Assembly (NCBI GenBank): GCA_009845835.1 | Contig: VXYV01000017.1 | Location: 1-45,663, forward strand | Reading direction: 5' to 3' | From: Gammaproteobacteria bacterium | Lineage (GTDB): Bacteria > Pseudomonadota > Gammaproteobacteria > Pseudomonadales > Azotimanducaceae | Length of the DNA: 45,663 nt | In this document: piece by piece, positions 1-8,870 of the stretch | Layout of the letters: each line of letters starts with the position of its first letter | How positions within the stretch are numbered: the first letter of the stretch is position 1 | Translations under genes and position numbers: made by a program | The notes under the pieces: model-generated | The model's input: only the letters and a program-made list of their open reading frames with translations | Databases searched by the model: none | What the model was told of the DNA's origin: nothing

Positions 1-77
1 ATAATATTTTGACGATATAGATATTCCAGTTGGCGATTTAAACGACGCATATGATAAAACGATAGAACTCGGTTGTG

Positions 78-1544
78 ATGAGAAAAAGGAAAATAGCAAA
101 GATACAGATGAAGAATAGGCAAGTAACCCAATGGATTGGAGTGCTTGGACTTCCCCTCCTTGCGCTGATTGTGTTTTATTCTGTATCTTTTAATAATCCA
201 CGTTCAATCTCAAAAGAAAGCCCGGTCGCACCAGCACCCAGTACTCTAATTGCAACCAGAGGCGCAGCCGGCGAATATGACAGTCCTCAACGAGAGGTGC
301 TTGATATACCTGAACTTCCCCCAGTTAGTTATCCGCCCGGTTCAGTTGGCGAAGCCTGTGGAGTAAACAAACTTCCACCAAGCGTCGGGTTCCACTCTTG
401 GTATCTTTCTCAGGATCCGTATATGAAACAAAAAATTGACAATATAACAGAAGCGCCCCTGCAAAAAAAGGAATGTCTCATAGCTTTAGAACGGCATATT
501 AACCCGATTAATCCCTACCTCTGGGGATCGCGCGACACGACGGAAGGGTTCTCTACCCCTGCGTTTTTGTTTATAGTCATTGACAATCCATTGACTTTTG
601 AACGAATCTTTACAGATCCGGCGGGGGACTTTGCACGCGTTCAAGAAGCTTTTACGCGCCCTGAGTGTCAACTCGGTCATGACGCAGAAAGCAATTGGGA
701 ACTCAACGCACCCTGCCACGCCGATGCTATTCTCAACTATGCACTGTTAACAAGGTTCTGCTACCAAGAATACGAAGCAAAATGGATGTCAAATACACAC
801 GAAACAAACGGTGTCAGTAACCGCTATCTTCAAATTTATCATAAAAAGGACAATCCAACCCCTGAGCAAGATCGAAGTATGTGGATTCAAGATTTGGAAA
901 AAGATTGGGTAAGACAAAAGTGTGACACCTTAGACCCAAATCTCGATCTGCAGTTACCAAAGCATAACGAATTACGTAAGAAAATCCGAGCGCTTTATGT
1001 CGAAGAGCAACCTTTTCCTGAGCTAGATAAAACCTTAAATGTAGTGTTAATCGAGCTAGCAGCGCGGCTGGGCGATGAGGCTGCCGGGTTGACTCAACCG
1101 TTTACTCCTAGCAGACGATCGCACACTTTCGGGGAAGAAGGGTATAAATATGGACCTTTTGCAGATTGGGCAGGTTGGGGTACTAAAACAGGTACCGATA
1201 TGCTTATGAAAACAACCTTGTTTCACAAGTACCCACCAAGTGTTAATCGCTTGCGTAAACTCATCCGTGTGTTTTCAGAGAAAACCAACGGGCATGCCGA
1301 CCACCCGATCAGGTTTAATCATAATGCATTTGTGCAACACTTATGCGATCCACCATTTTTTAATTATAATTCCAAAGACGAACCACCGAGTTGTCGTACG
1401 ATCGTGAACAAGTTACGACAGGAAGCACACTCACCGTCAATGCTGGAAGCGATTGACACCTTCGAAGACGTCGCAATACGCCTTGACGTCTATGAAAAAC
1501 CGCTAAAAAAGCCATCACAGATTGAACGAAACAATACTCGCTAA
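78..1544 (+). CDS. Unrecognised envelope protein with N-terminal signal anchor
   Basis: The product is about 488 residues and I do not recognise its family. It opens with a basic stretch and then one hydrophobic segment (roughly residues 20-39, GVLGLPLLALIVFYSV), which fits a signal anchor or uncleaved signal peptide. A low-complexity linker with Pro, Ser and Ala follows, then a soluble domain with about ten scattered cysteines, which suggests a disulfide-bearing periplasmic domain. Starts are uncertain: GTG at 75, ATG at 78 and ATG at 108 are all in frame, and none has a well-spaced ribosome binding site (the only AAGGA is at 86-90). The start at 108 would still keep the membrane segment. 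A weak hairpin follows the stop. The gene stands alone on the plus strand, so context gives no function. Confidence 0.75.
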   Translation: MRKRKIAKIQMKNRQVTQWIGVLGLPLLALIVFYSVSFNNPRSISKESPVAPAPSTLIATRGAAGEYDSPQREVLDIPELPPVSYPPGSVGEACGVNKLPPSVGFHSWYLSQDPYMKQKIDNITEAPLQKKECLIALERHINPINPYLWGSRDTTEGFSTPAFLFIVIDNPLTFERIFTDPAGDFARVQEAFTRPECQLGHDAESNWELNAPCHADAILNYALLTRFCYQEYEAKWMSNTHETNGVSNRYLQIYHKKDNPTPEQDRSMWIQDLEKDWVRQKCDTLDPNLDLQLPKHNELRKKIRALYVEEQPFPELDKTLNVVLIELAARLGDEAAGLTQPFTPSRRSHTFGEEGYKYGPFADWAGWGTKTGTDMLMKTTLFHKYPPSVNRLRKLIRVFSEKTNGHADHPIRFNHNAFVQHLCDPPFFNYNSKDEPPSCRTIVNKLRQEAHSPSMLEAIDTFEDVAIRLDVYEKPLKKPSQIERNNTR

Positions 1545-1556
1545 TACGATTCAGCA

Positions 1557-1596
1557 CCGCGTACGTGAACGCTTAAACGCGGTTCTGTTCGATTTT
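1557..1596 (+). terminator. Possible weak terminator hairpin
   Basis: A six-base inverted repeat CCGCGT (1557-1562) and ACGCGG (1577-1582) lies 13 bases past the preceding stop and is followed by a loosely T-rich run. The loop is long and the T tract interrupted, so this is only a candidate. Confidence 0.25.
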
Positions 1597-1632
1597 GACA
1601 GGAGCTAACCTTGCGATCATGGATTCTAGGAG

Positions 1633-1731
1633 TTGTCGTTGTCACTGGGTAGTGATGACGACAGTCGCCTGTTCCGCACAGGATACCGCTGCTGCTTGTC
1701 GGCAGGGGCATCTATCGTAAGGGACAGCCCC
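1633..1731 (+). ncRNA. Series of four hairpins, possible structured RNA
   Basis: Four stem-loops lie nearly end to end. First, a stem of about 14 pairs with a four-base loop (1633-1646 with 1651-1664, three G-U pairs). Then CCTGT/ACAGG (1668-1672 with 1678-1682), CTGC/GCAG (1692-1695 with 1702-1705), and GGGGC/GCCCC (1705-1709 with 1727-1731). The first helix is the strongest. No T tract follows, so it is not a plain terminator. I cannot match it to a known RNA family. The same bases may instead be remnants of a coding gene. Confidence 0.25.
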
Positions 1732-1773
1732 AGCGAAAAACCTCCCCTCGCAGTGATGCTTAAGTGACCGGGG

Positions 1774-1802
1774 TTGCACGATTCTTTAACTATACGTATA
1801 AT
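1774..1802 (+). promoter_or_regulatory. Near-consensus sigma70 promoter
   Basis: TTGCAC (1774-1779) and a perfect TATAAT (1797-1802) are separated by exactly 17 bases. Transcription would begin near 1809 and give a leader of about 210 nt before the small reading frame at 2019. It includes a perfect eight-pair hairpin (1873-1880 with 1889-1896). Confidence 0.5.
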
Positions 1803-2018
1803 CATTGCATAGAGAAGTGCTGACTGACACCCTTTAGTCCAGAAAGCCGCCGAATTCTTGAACCTGCTTACGGTGCTCTTGGTACGCGAAGAGCACACCG
1901 GAATTCTCGTTCTACTGCCATCACCGGACTGTGTTACTCACACGTTCCACGATCATTCCACCCTCGTCATGCGGGACTCCGCTGACTCTTTTACCGACAA
2001 GTTTCAGGAGGTCAAACC

Positions 2019-2126
2019 ATGAAACTACTTTTCTACCCTCATGCTTATAACCCATTTAATTGCTCGATAACAGGTCGTAAAGCAGATAGAGTTGCTATCG
2101 CCGCCGAGGGCTTTATCGCTTCCTAG
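2019..2126 (+). CDS. Small ORF, 35 residues, strong ribosome binding site
   Basis: This short frame encodes 35 residues starting MKLLFYPHAYNPFNC. It is preceded by AGGAGG (2006-2011) with a seven-base spacer, the best ribosome binding site in this part of the window. Its ATG overlaps the stop of the upstream open frame as ATGA, the usual sign of translational coupling. A near-consensus promoter lies about 220 bases upstream. There is no membrane helix or recognisable domain. It may be a genuine small protein, the start of a truncated gene, or chance. The strong initiation signals are the only support. Confidence 0.35.
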   Translation: MKLLFYPHAYNPFNCSITGRKADRVAIAAEGFIAS

Positions 2127-2213
2127 GTAAGTTCTCACACTGGTCGTGTAGACAACCAGCATCATGCCGAGCCCACATCGCTAGCCAACGGCGGACTTCC
2201 CGGTCTGTTAAGT
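2127..2213. other. Short convergent gap
   Basis: This is the gap between the small plus-strand frame and the minus-strand helicase stop. I see no clear terminator or other element in it. Confidence 0.4.
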
Positions 2214-4523
2214 TCATCCATCCAATGAGGTCTCTGTGCTCGCCCAAAATGCAGTCAGTTCGCTTTGTAAGCTAGCTAAGTCCACTATCGTTGGAATCCA
2301 ATGTTGAGGAAAGTAAGACTGATACTCGCCACGACTAAAACGCGGGTCGATCAAGATGACAACACCGCGGTCTTGTACCCCTCGAACTACCCTACCCGCT
2401 GATTGAACCACACGTGTCATACCGGGCTGGCGGTATGCTAATTCGTAACCTAAATTTGACGATTGTTTTATTTTTTCCAGTTCGACCGACAGCGGTGGTA
2501 GCGCCGGACCTATAACAATAACTCCAGAAAGTGCGTCTTGGGCATAATCAACCGACTCGGTAAAAACTCCTCCCATCACGACAAATCCTAATATCGAATT
2601 CGGTGTGTTCAGGCGATCAATAAATTCTTTTCGATCTTCAACGGACATTTCTGTCTTTTGTCTGAGTACCGTCGATTCAAATTCTTCGGGAACTTGTACT
2701 AGATTCAAATATTCGAATGAAGGAAAGGCTACTAGCCAGTTTCCATCAGAACTATGGACAGCCGTCTGAATTACAGAGTTAATCGCAGGAGCAGACTTTT
2801 CCCGATCTTTGAAATATGTTGAGATTTGTGGAAGGATAAAGACTCGCAGTCGGTCCACATTCGCATGCATCGTTACACGCGAGGTTGCGCCGGCGACACC
2901 GTGTCCTTCCTGAAAAACTTCGAATGGCGACAACGTACCTGAAAATCGAACAGTACTCTGAAAATCCCCTAGTACCTGTTTAGTCCATGATCCTGGCGTG
3001 ATGCATCTTAAAAGTAACACGGTATCTTCGCCCGTTTTGGTAATTAGATAAATGTAAGCTGCTGTTTCGCAGCGATTGCGACCTTCGTTAAAACGTAGTG
3101 TAGCGCTCCAACATTGATTGACAACATCGTGAGTAGATTCGATTGGCGTTTCTTCAACTGCTTCGAGGAACGCACGTAACGTCTCCCAAAACTGCTCATC
3201 AGGAATGTCGATCATCGCTTCGGTCGAGCCCTGCAAATACTGATTCTTAAGCGTGTCAATCCCAATAACGATGCTTCGAGCTATACGACCGATGGTTTGT
3301 GTAGCAAATTTTTCGTGTACTTGCGTAAACAACTTTGCACTGAGGGAAGCAGACAACATTTCTGACGCCCGTTCTCCCAATCTATGGGCTTCGTCAATAA
3401 GTAGCGATAATTTTCGGAATTGGCGAGATTGCAATCGTTTCAGGTTAACAAAAGGATCAAACACATAGTTGTAGTCACAAATCACTACATCGGACCAATC
3501 TGCACCTTCCAAAGACAATTCATAGGGACACACCCGATTAGCCCGCGCAACCAACTCTACCCCTCTCTTATCAGCAACCGCACGTTTGAGTAAGTCTTCC
3601 CGCGCCTTAGGCAGTCGATCGTAATGCCCCTTTGCAAACTCGCACTGTTCGGGGACACAAAGGGCACCCGGAGTGAAACAAACACGATCTTTTGCAGTTA
3701 TAGTAACCGCCCGAAGATGTGGATTCGATTTACTAAGTTGCTCCATGGTCTCTTGGGCAATCGACTGACCTGTTGTCCGCGCCGTAGCAAATACAGTACG
3801 ATCAATTAACTTTTCACCTAAAGCTTTCACTGATGGGAACAAAGTAGCGACAGTCTTGCCGGTACCAGTCGGCGATTCAAACATCAAGTTTTCGCGATCT
3901 CGGATAGACATATACACTCGTCTCGCAAGATTAAGTTGTTCGTCCGATACGTTGGTAAATGGCATTTCCTGGTTTTTTGCAAGCTCGTTGCGGTTTGCAA
4001 GTCTAGCAAGCAGAGTTCGAATAAACTGTGCGTACACTTCACACGTTTTTGAAAGAAATTCCTCCAATTCACCAACAGAAATCTTTTCGTCAAATGAGTG
4101 ATGTGACAGTGTATCGGGATTGATGTAGGTTACCCGCACAGTACAGTCTCCGAATTTACATTCTTTTAATAACAGTGCCGCGTACAGCGTCCCCTGCGCA
4201 CGGTGTACCGAACCATTTACACGATAAAAATCTCCTACATTTTTGCGTGTTGTTTTAATTTCCTCAACTAACATATCAGGTTCAAGCGTCATACCATCCG
4301 CCCGTCCCTGAATATGTAATTCGAACCCATCACTCTTATATCGGTCTTTGCAACGCACTTCGGTCTGATAATTTTTGAACTTTTTCAACATCATCTCTTG
4401 GTATTTACGCTGCACCTGTAGTCCTTCAGACATGACGGTCGATTCCTCTCGTCGAGCATCTATATCGCCCCGACGGTGGACAAAGCTAGCGAGTTCGGTA
4501 ACTGATACTGCGATAGCTTTCAT
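2214..4523 (-). CDS. XPD/DinG-family Fe-S helicase with N-terminal RecB-like nuclease domain
   Basis: This is an ATP-dependent superfamily 2 DNA helicase of 769 residues. The N-terminus carries a PD-(D/E)XK nuclease fold with GRADGM (D76), EEIK (E88, K90) and a QxxxY (Q110, Y114) motif as in the RecB/Cas4 group. The helicase follows: Walker A ESPTGTGKT (216-224), four cysteines placed like the 4Fe-4S ligands of XPD (C282, C289, C294, C332), DEAH (377-380), and a C-terminal QSAGRVVR motif VI. I place the start at 4523, because that ATG overlaps the stop of the upstream nuclease gene as ATGA; a longer frame to 4550 has no support. The pair is therefore translationally coupled. The inferred role is repair of branched or crosslinked DNA with the FAN1-like partner. 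The nuclease motifs look intact, so it may cut as well as unwind. Confidence 0.88.
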   Translation of the reverse strand: MKAIAVSVTELASFVHRRGDIDARREESTVMSEGLQVQRKYQEMMLKKFKNYQTEVRCKDRYKSDGFELHIQGRADGMTLEPDMLVEEIKTTRKNVGDFYRVNGSVHRAQGTLYAALLLKECKFGDCTVRVTYINPDTLSHHSFDEKISVGELEEFLSKTCEVYAQFIRTLLARLANRNELAKNQEMPFTNVSDEQLNLARRVYMSIRDRENLMFESPTGTGKTVATLFPSVKALGEKLIDRTVFATARTTGQSIAQETMEQLSKSNPHLRAVTITAKDRVCFTPGALCVPEQCEFAKGHYDRLPKAREDLLKRAVADKRGVELVARANRVCPYELSLEGADWSDVVICDYNYVFDPFVNLKRLQSRQFRKLSLLIDEAHRLGERASEMLSASLSAKLFTQVHEKFATQTIGRIARSIVIGIDTLKNQYLQGSTEAMIDIPDEQFWETLRAFLEAVEETPIESTHDVVNQCWSATLRFNEGRNRCETAAYIYLITKTGEDTVLLLRCITPGSWTKQVLGDFQSTVRFSGTLSPFEVFQEGHGVAGATSRVTMHANVDRLRVFILPQISTYFKDREKSAPAINSVIQTAVHSSDGNWLVAFPSFEYLNLVQVPEEFESTVLRQKTEMSVEDRKEFIDRLNTPNSILGFVVMGGVFTESVDYAQDALSGVIVIGPALPPLSVELEKIKQSSNLGYELAYRQPGMTRVVQSAGRVVRGVQDRGVVILIDPRFSRGEYQSYFPQHWIPTIVDLASLQSELTAFWASTETSLDG

Positions 4524-6124
4524 GACTTTGAAACCAATCGTAAAACACATGCATTCAGTTCTGATTCGACAAGTTCTGTCAACCAGATATGCTGGTTGCG
4601 TTGAACTCGGTCACGCGCTGCCTTGACTTCAACAAATTCTGAAGTTCCGTCGCTATGCAACACCATTAAATCTGGAAACCCTGAACGAAACTGCCGAAGA
4701 TCAGAAATGAAAATCTTTAGCAAAGCTTGAATTTGAACTGTTCCCAATGCCACGACGACAGAACTGAGTAATTGAGGAGTAAAAACGTTCCACACAACAA
4801 ACGGGTTAGCAATCCCCCATTTCGCTTTCGCCGTAGCTTGAATGTGTGCGATCAATTGGTGAGGACTTGCTAACGGATCGACACAGCTTCGGTGTCGCAC
4901 TTTAAAAAACTCGGACCAGTATAGATCGCGCGGTCCAATCTGAAATTGGTTTGTGAACGCTCCTGGAATCGGTGCATAGATCCAGTCCCAGTAAGCAATT
5001 CCAAACAACATCGTCGGTAAAGTATTCTCAAAGTGCCACGCGTTTGCGCCTTGTTGTTCAAAATGCTCGATCGCGATTTGTTCGGGATTTTCGAGACGAT
5101 TGTCGTCGACAGAGTGAACACGCTCTTCATATCGACTTGACTGCGGCGTTCTGCGAGGAAATCGCTGTGCGAATAGTTCTTCTTCCTTGTTCCAAGGCTC
5201 TGAACTGATGCGTGCCAACATCTCGTCTCGCAATTCGAACAACTTGCATTTGTGAAAAATGCGCGTTATTCTTTCACGTGCTGGTGCTAAAGAAGACAGT
5301 CTAAAACTTGCAGTCGCGAGCTCGTAATCACGATTGCGTTCGTATTTTTTACCAATTTGATTCAAGAGTTTTGAGCGTAATCGTTCAAGAAATCTGTTAG
5401 GTTGAATTTCTTCGAGTTTGCCCACATATTCCCACAAGTCTTGCGTCGCGTTACGGTCTGAAATTTCATCTATCACACTGCCCCAAGTCGACCACTCAAA
5501 GAGCAAATCCAACTCACTTCTCGAATCAAATTGTCGGACACTTTTGTCGACATCGTAGTTTTCAAATCGAACAATTCCTAAGTCACGAACAACGAACGAC
5601 GAAAGATCGTGGTAACGATCACCAAAAAACAATAGAGAGTATTTCTCAAGAACGTCGCTTACACAAAGGGTAATCCAGCGAACCTGCTCAGTTAAGTAAG
5701 TGTGAATCGAAGTGGCGCTGTGTTTTTCCAAAACTTCGGAGATCATTGAGAATTTATCTTTACTCGACTCGTGAATTGAGAAGATAGTTGAGATTTGAGA
5801 TTTCGTAAGTGTTGTTAACAATTCTTCAACAGGGACCTCATCGTTGAAACGAAGTAAACCAACCTTCCCCATCTCTTCAAGGGCTTTATTCCGATCTCTT
5901 ACTTCAGAATAATTGAGTTTGTTGACAAAGTAAACTGGTCCCTTTCGACTCAATACCCGCGCAAACAAACGGATCGCGTCGGTCGAGAGATTGAGTATGC
6001 TACCAGCAACGTCCAGCTCTTCTTCGTTTAGGATTTCCTGATACTGACGCACTGTATGGTGCAGCAACTTGCACAAATTGTCGACGTAATAGTTCGGCGG
6101 GGGTGGTGTCCGCGGTGTCAACAT
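4520..6124 (-). CDS. FAN1-like VRR-NUC structure-specific nuclease
   Basis: The protein has 534 residues, close to bacterial FAN1 homologues. The C-terminal VRR-NUC domain shows the PD-(D/E)XK core: FPDL (D485) and VEVK (E499, K501), followed by ARDRVQRNQ, the conserved basic and Gln motif of the family. The middle holds helical, TPR-like sequence (around residues 240-300) and the N-terminus is helical, matching the SAP-TPR-nuclease order of the family. FAN1 proteins incise 5' flaps and unhook DNA interstrand crosslinks. The gene is first of a two-gene unit: its TGA overlaps the helicase ATG. A minus-strand TATACT lies upstream in the divergent gap, but no convincing -35 goes with it. The family call is firm; the in vivo substrate is inferred. 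Confidence 0.88.
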   Translation of the reverse strand: MLTPRTPPPPNYYVDNLCKLLHHTVRQYQEILNEEELDVAGSILNLSTDAIRLFARVLSRKGPVYFVNKLNYSEVRDRNKALEEMGKVGLLRFNDEVPVEELLTTLTKSQISTIFSIHESSKDKFSMISEVLEKHSATSIHTYLTEQVRWITLCVSDVLEKYSLLFFGDRYHDLSSFVVRDLGIVRFENYDVDKSVRQFDSRSELDLLFEWSTWGSVIDEISDRNATQDLWEYVGKLEEIQPNRFLERLRSKLLNQIGKKYERNRDYELATASFRLSSLAPARERITRIFHKCKLFELRDEMLARISSEPWNKEEELFAQRFPRRTPQSSRYEERVHSVDDNRLENPEQIAIEHFEQQGANAWHFENTLPTMLFGIAYWDWIYAPIPGAFTNQFQIGPRDLYWSEFFKVRHRSCVDPLASPHQLIAHIQATAKAKWGIANPFVVWNVFTPQLLSSVVVALGTVQIQALLKIFISDLRQFRSGFPDLMVLHSDGTSEFVEVKAARDRVQRNQHIWLTELVESELNACVLRLVSKS

Positions 6125-6255
6125 TCGAATATTCAGTGATTTATTTACGCAGAAGTATAGATTGCCAGAAATCGCAATCAGGAAATTGAAGTATCTAACA
6201 TATCATTTTACTAGAATGTGATAAACTCCACTTAACTCCCTCTTTTAACTCATGA

Positions 6256-6283
6256 TTCACAAAGTTGTTCTGTGGAATATACA
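6256..6283 (+). promoter_or_regulatory. Predicted sigma70 promoter for the acyl-CoA ligase
   Basis: TTCACA (6256-6261), a 16-base spacer and TATACA (6278-6283) lie 28 bases before the ATG. It is the best promoter match on the plus strand of the divergent gap at 6125-6310. Confidence 0.45.
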
Positions 6284-6310
6284 ATGTTGTGAAATTTTTG
6301 GAAGCTAAAA

Positions 6311-8074
6311 ATGAACGCAGATTACCTACAAGCTATCGCAGAAATCACAGCTCCGGGCGAACTGTACGAAACCACTAAGATTAAAGTTGGTTCAATCGAT
6401 TACATCGGATTCGCAAGGGCACCTGAAAATCTCCTGGAAATTTTCCGTGCCGGGCTGCAATTCGCCGAAAATGACTTTTACGTTTTCCAAAACGAAAGAT
6501 ACACATTCAAAGATACATGGACTGAAGCCGCTCGGGTAGCTAATACGTTACTTGAGCTAGGGATTAAGCAAGGAGATCGCATCGGTATAAACTGTCGAAA
6601 CTTCCCCGAATGGATATTTGCGTTCATGGGAATTACCGCGATTGGAGGCGTAGCGACGGCATTGAACGCTTGGTGGTCGAAAGAAGAAACAATTCTTGCA
6701 ATTAAAGATTCTGGGTTGGAGTATTTGATAGTTGATCGCGAAAGACACACCAAAATTCAAGATTCGATTGAAGGCTTAAATCTCAAACTTATCACTGTTC
6801 GCATGCCACCACAAGTCGGTGCAATTCCATGGGAATCATGGCTAAGAACTGCGTCCACTGAGATGCCGGAACTGGATATCCCAGGACATGAACCGGCGAC
6901 CTTGTTGTTTACATCTGGTTCGACTGCTCACCCAAAAGGAGTACTTTCAAATCATCGAGCAATCGTTAGTGCCCTATTAGGCTGGGAAGCTGGTGCAACT
7001 ATAAATTGGCGCGCGCAGCAACTGGAAATGGAAGCACAGGGCTTGGATACAACCGATCTTCCAGACCCTCGTAAACGATTTGGCGGGCCGGAAACATCTA
7101 AAAAACTTGAAAACCCACCTGCGAGCATCCTCTCGGTACCTCTCTTTCATGTAACGGGACTTTTCGTGCAAATGCTCACTTCGTTTCGGGGTGGGCGAAA
7201 ACTAGTCGGAATGTATAAATGGGATGCCAATGAGGCACTTCGGATCATTCAAGATGAGAAACTCACCTCATTTAATGGTGTTCCCACTATGTCTTGGGAA
7301 CTCACACAATCACCAAACTTACATAAATATGACTTAAGCAGTTTGCATAGTGCTGGTGGTGGTGGCGCCCCCATGGCACCCGAACATTCCAAACAAATCG
7401 ATGAAAAATTGTGCAAAGGTGGTCAATTGACTGGTTGGGGTATGACGGAAACTCAGGGTTATGGAGCTAACATCAGTGGATCGGACTTCGCTCAACGTCC
7501 GAAAAGTTGTGGTCGTGCAATTCCTCCTATCTGCAAAGTACGAGCCGTAGATGAAGATGGCAATGATGTGGGTCCGGAAAACGAAGGCGAACTCTCAATT
7601 TGGGGAATCATGAGTTTTTCGGGTTATTGGAAAGACCCTGAGGCGACTGCACAGGCCATGTCTGACGGTTGGGTTCGTTCTGGCGATATCGGTTACGTCG
7701 ATGAAGAGGGTTTTGTGTACATTACTGATCGCAAAAAAGACATAGTAATTCGCGGTGGTGAAAACATCAGCTGTCAGGAAGTGGAATCTGTGCTGTATGA
7801 ACACGGTGACATTTTGGAATGTGCTGTTATTGGCATACCGCATGAACGTCTCGGAGAAGTCGTCGGCGCAGTTGTCTGTGTTGCTAAAGAATCCGTTCTT
7901 ACAGCTGCAAGCATTCAAGAATGGGCGCGCAACAGCCTAGCCTCCTTTCAAGTCCCCGAAAGAATTTGGATACGTTACGAACGACTTCCGAGGACCGGTT
8001 CAGAGAAAATATTCAAACGGGTAATCCGGCGAGAGATTCTCGAAGAATTAGCAAAAGCTAATCGAAGCAGTTAA
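6311..8074 (+). CDS. AMP-forming acyl-CoA synthetase (adenylate-forming enzyme)
   Basis: This class I adenylate-forming enzyme has 587 residues. It should activate a carboxylic acid with ATP to an acyl adenylate and then transfer it to CoA in the cytoplasm. Visible motifs are the phosphate loop TSGSTAHPKG (201-210), the A5 motif GWGMTETQGYG, the A7 motif SGDIGY, the hinge DRKKDIVIRGGENI, and a C-terminal GSEKIFKR carrying the expected catalytic lysine. The phosphate loop has Ala where Gly is usual (STGxPKG). The ATG has GGAAG seven to eight bases upstream. The gene converges on the phosphopantetheinyl transferase, and the two stop codons share the TTAA at 8071-8074. The acyl substrate cannot be fixed from sequence; a medium or long chain fatty acid is the default inference. 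Confidence 0.85.
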   Translation: MNADYLQAIAEITAPGELYETTKIKVGSIDYIGFARAPENLLEIFRAGLQFAENDFYVFQNERYTFKDTWTEAARVANTLLELGIKQGDRIGINCRNFPEWIFAFMGITAIGGVATALNAWWSKEETILAIKDSGLEYLIVDRERHTKIQDSIEGLNLKLITVRMPPQVGAIPWESWLRTASTEMPELDIPGHEPATLLFTSGSTAHPKGVLSNHRAIVSALLGWEAGATINWRAQQLEMEAQGLDTTDLPDPRKRFGGPETSKKLENPPASILSVPLFHVTGLFVQMLTSFRGGRKLVGMYKWDANEALRIIQDEKLTSFNGVPTMSWELTQSPNLHKYDLSSLHSAGGGGAPMAPEHSKQIDEKLCKGGQLTGWGMTETQGYGANISGSDFAQRPKSCGRAIPPICKVRAVDEDGNDVGPENEGELSIWGIMSFSGYWKDPEATAQAMSDGWVRSGDIGYVDEEGFVYITDRKKDIVIRGGENISCQEVESVLYEHGDILECAVIGIPHERLGEVVGAVVCVAKESVLTAASIQEWARNSLASFQVPERIWIRYERLPRTGSEKIFKRVIRREILEELAKANRSS

Positions 8075-8775
8075 CGTTCAATCACAAAAAGCGTTAACCA
8101 ATGTCCCGCTACCTCACGAAAGAACCCCAGCCCCGTTTCTACCAAATTCGTTGAACGTAGCCTTGTTGTTGAACGGACTTTGAAAGTGTGTGCGGCTTCA
8201 TCGAAATCTACGTGGGCATCAGGTAAAGTTAAAGACTCTAGAGTCAGAGGGTGTACAGCTTTATAGACAGCTTCTTTCGCACAAAAATAAACCGTGTTCA
8301 GATTTGGCTCACCGCGCATTGACACCACATTCCGCTCTTCATCCAATAACGCTTTTTTAGCGACTTTCGAGCTCACGGCATTGACAGGAAGGATATCCAC
8401 TCCGATCCCTAAGAAATCTTCACTTTTACCGGCAGCAGCGAACGCTAATCTTTTAGAATGAGCAATGTTTCCGACCGTACCAGCTGGAAACTTGGGACGT
8501 TTATCTAGTTTCAGGATTTCTTCAGTCGGATTCCCTAGTTGTCGCAAAGCATACTTAGCCACGCGTCGTCCTGACGCGAACTGTTGCTGCCGTGCCGGAT
8601 TATTACCTGGTACGATTGCTTGTTCTGTTGTACTCAATCCGGTAAAAAAGTCGGCGACCTCACCCAAAACCAACGAGAGTCGACCGATCGAAAAATGAGT
8701 TTCTTGGGAGGAATCGATGCCGTCTAAACAAACAAGTACAGACCGTTCGGTATGGATAGTCAAGGATGAACACAC
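8071..8775 (-). CDS. 4'-phosphopantetheinyl transferase, EntD/Sfp type
   Basis: This enzyme of about 234 residues would move phosphopantetheine from CoA to a carrier-protein serine. Family marks are SGRRVAKYALRQLG (68-81, CoA-binding Arg region), the KFPAGTVGNIAHS block (95-107), the Mg-binding GVD (125-127), and FCAKEAVYK (164-172) with the catalytic Lys-Glu. The longest frame begins with a GTG at 8775, only 10 bases from the tRNA-Leu, and has no obvious ribosome binding site, so the true start may lie a little downstream. No polyketide or siderophore synthetase is nearby. The target could be the housekeeping acyl carrier protein or a distant cluster. Confidence 0.85.
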   Translation of the reverse strand: MCSSLTIHTERSVLVCLDGIDSSQETHFSIGRLSLVLGEVADFFTGLSTTEQAIVPGNNPARQQQFASGRRVAKYALRQLGNPTEEILKLDKRPKFPAGTVGNIAHSKRLAFAAAGKSEDFLGIGVDILPVNAVSSKVAKKALLDEERNVVSMRGEPNLNTVYFCAKEAVYKAVHPLTLESLTLPDAHVDFDEAAHTFKVRSTTRLRSTNLVETGLGFFREVAGHWLTLFVIER

Positions 8776-8785
8776 CGTCTGTTAG

Positions 8786-8870
8786 TGGTGCCCAGGGAGG
8801 GAGTCGAACCCTCACGCCCGAAGGCACAGGAACCTAAATCCTGCTTGTCTGCCAATTCCAACACCTGGGC
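8786..8870 (-). tRNA. tRNA-Leu(UAG), CCA encoded
   Basis: The minus strand folds into a complete 85-nt class II tRNA. It has a seven-pair acceptor stem (GCCCAGG with CCTGGGC), an anticodon stem CAGGA/TCCTG around the loop TTTAGGT (anticodon UAG), a long variable arm and a T arm with GGTTCGACTCC. The 3' CCA is encoded at 8786-8788. Confidence 0.95.

Larger units (their letters stand above)
1611..2022 (+). pseudogene. Possible decayed gene for a small exported protein
   Basis: This stretch has no full-length gene but carries coding-like pieces. A TTG at 1611, six bases behind AGGAG (1600-1604), starts a signal-peptide-like peptide (LRSWILGVVVVTG) that stops at 1650. A second frame (ATG 1619) runs on with a lipobox-like TVACSAQ and stops near 1717. 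A third frame, positions 1681-2022, reads coding-like segments broken by TGA 1765, TAG 1810 and TGA 1825. It is then open from 1828 to the stop at 2020-2022, which overlaps the next ATG as ATGA. I infer a frameshifted remnant. Alternatively the first part is a structured RNA, since four hairpins occur in series at 1633-1731. I recognise no family. Confidence 0.3.

Noticed and set aside
5-118. An acidic open frame at the window start that could be the tail of an upstream gene
   Set aside because: The same frame has a TAA at positions 2-4 and no start codon follows, so only 37 codons are open. It may be chance.
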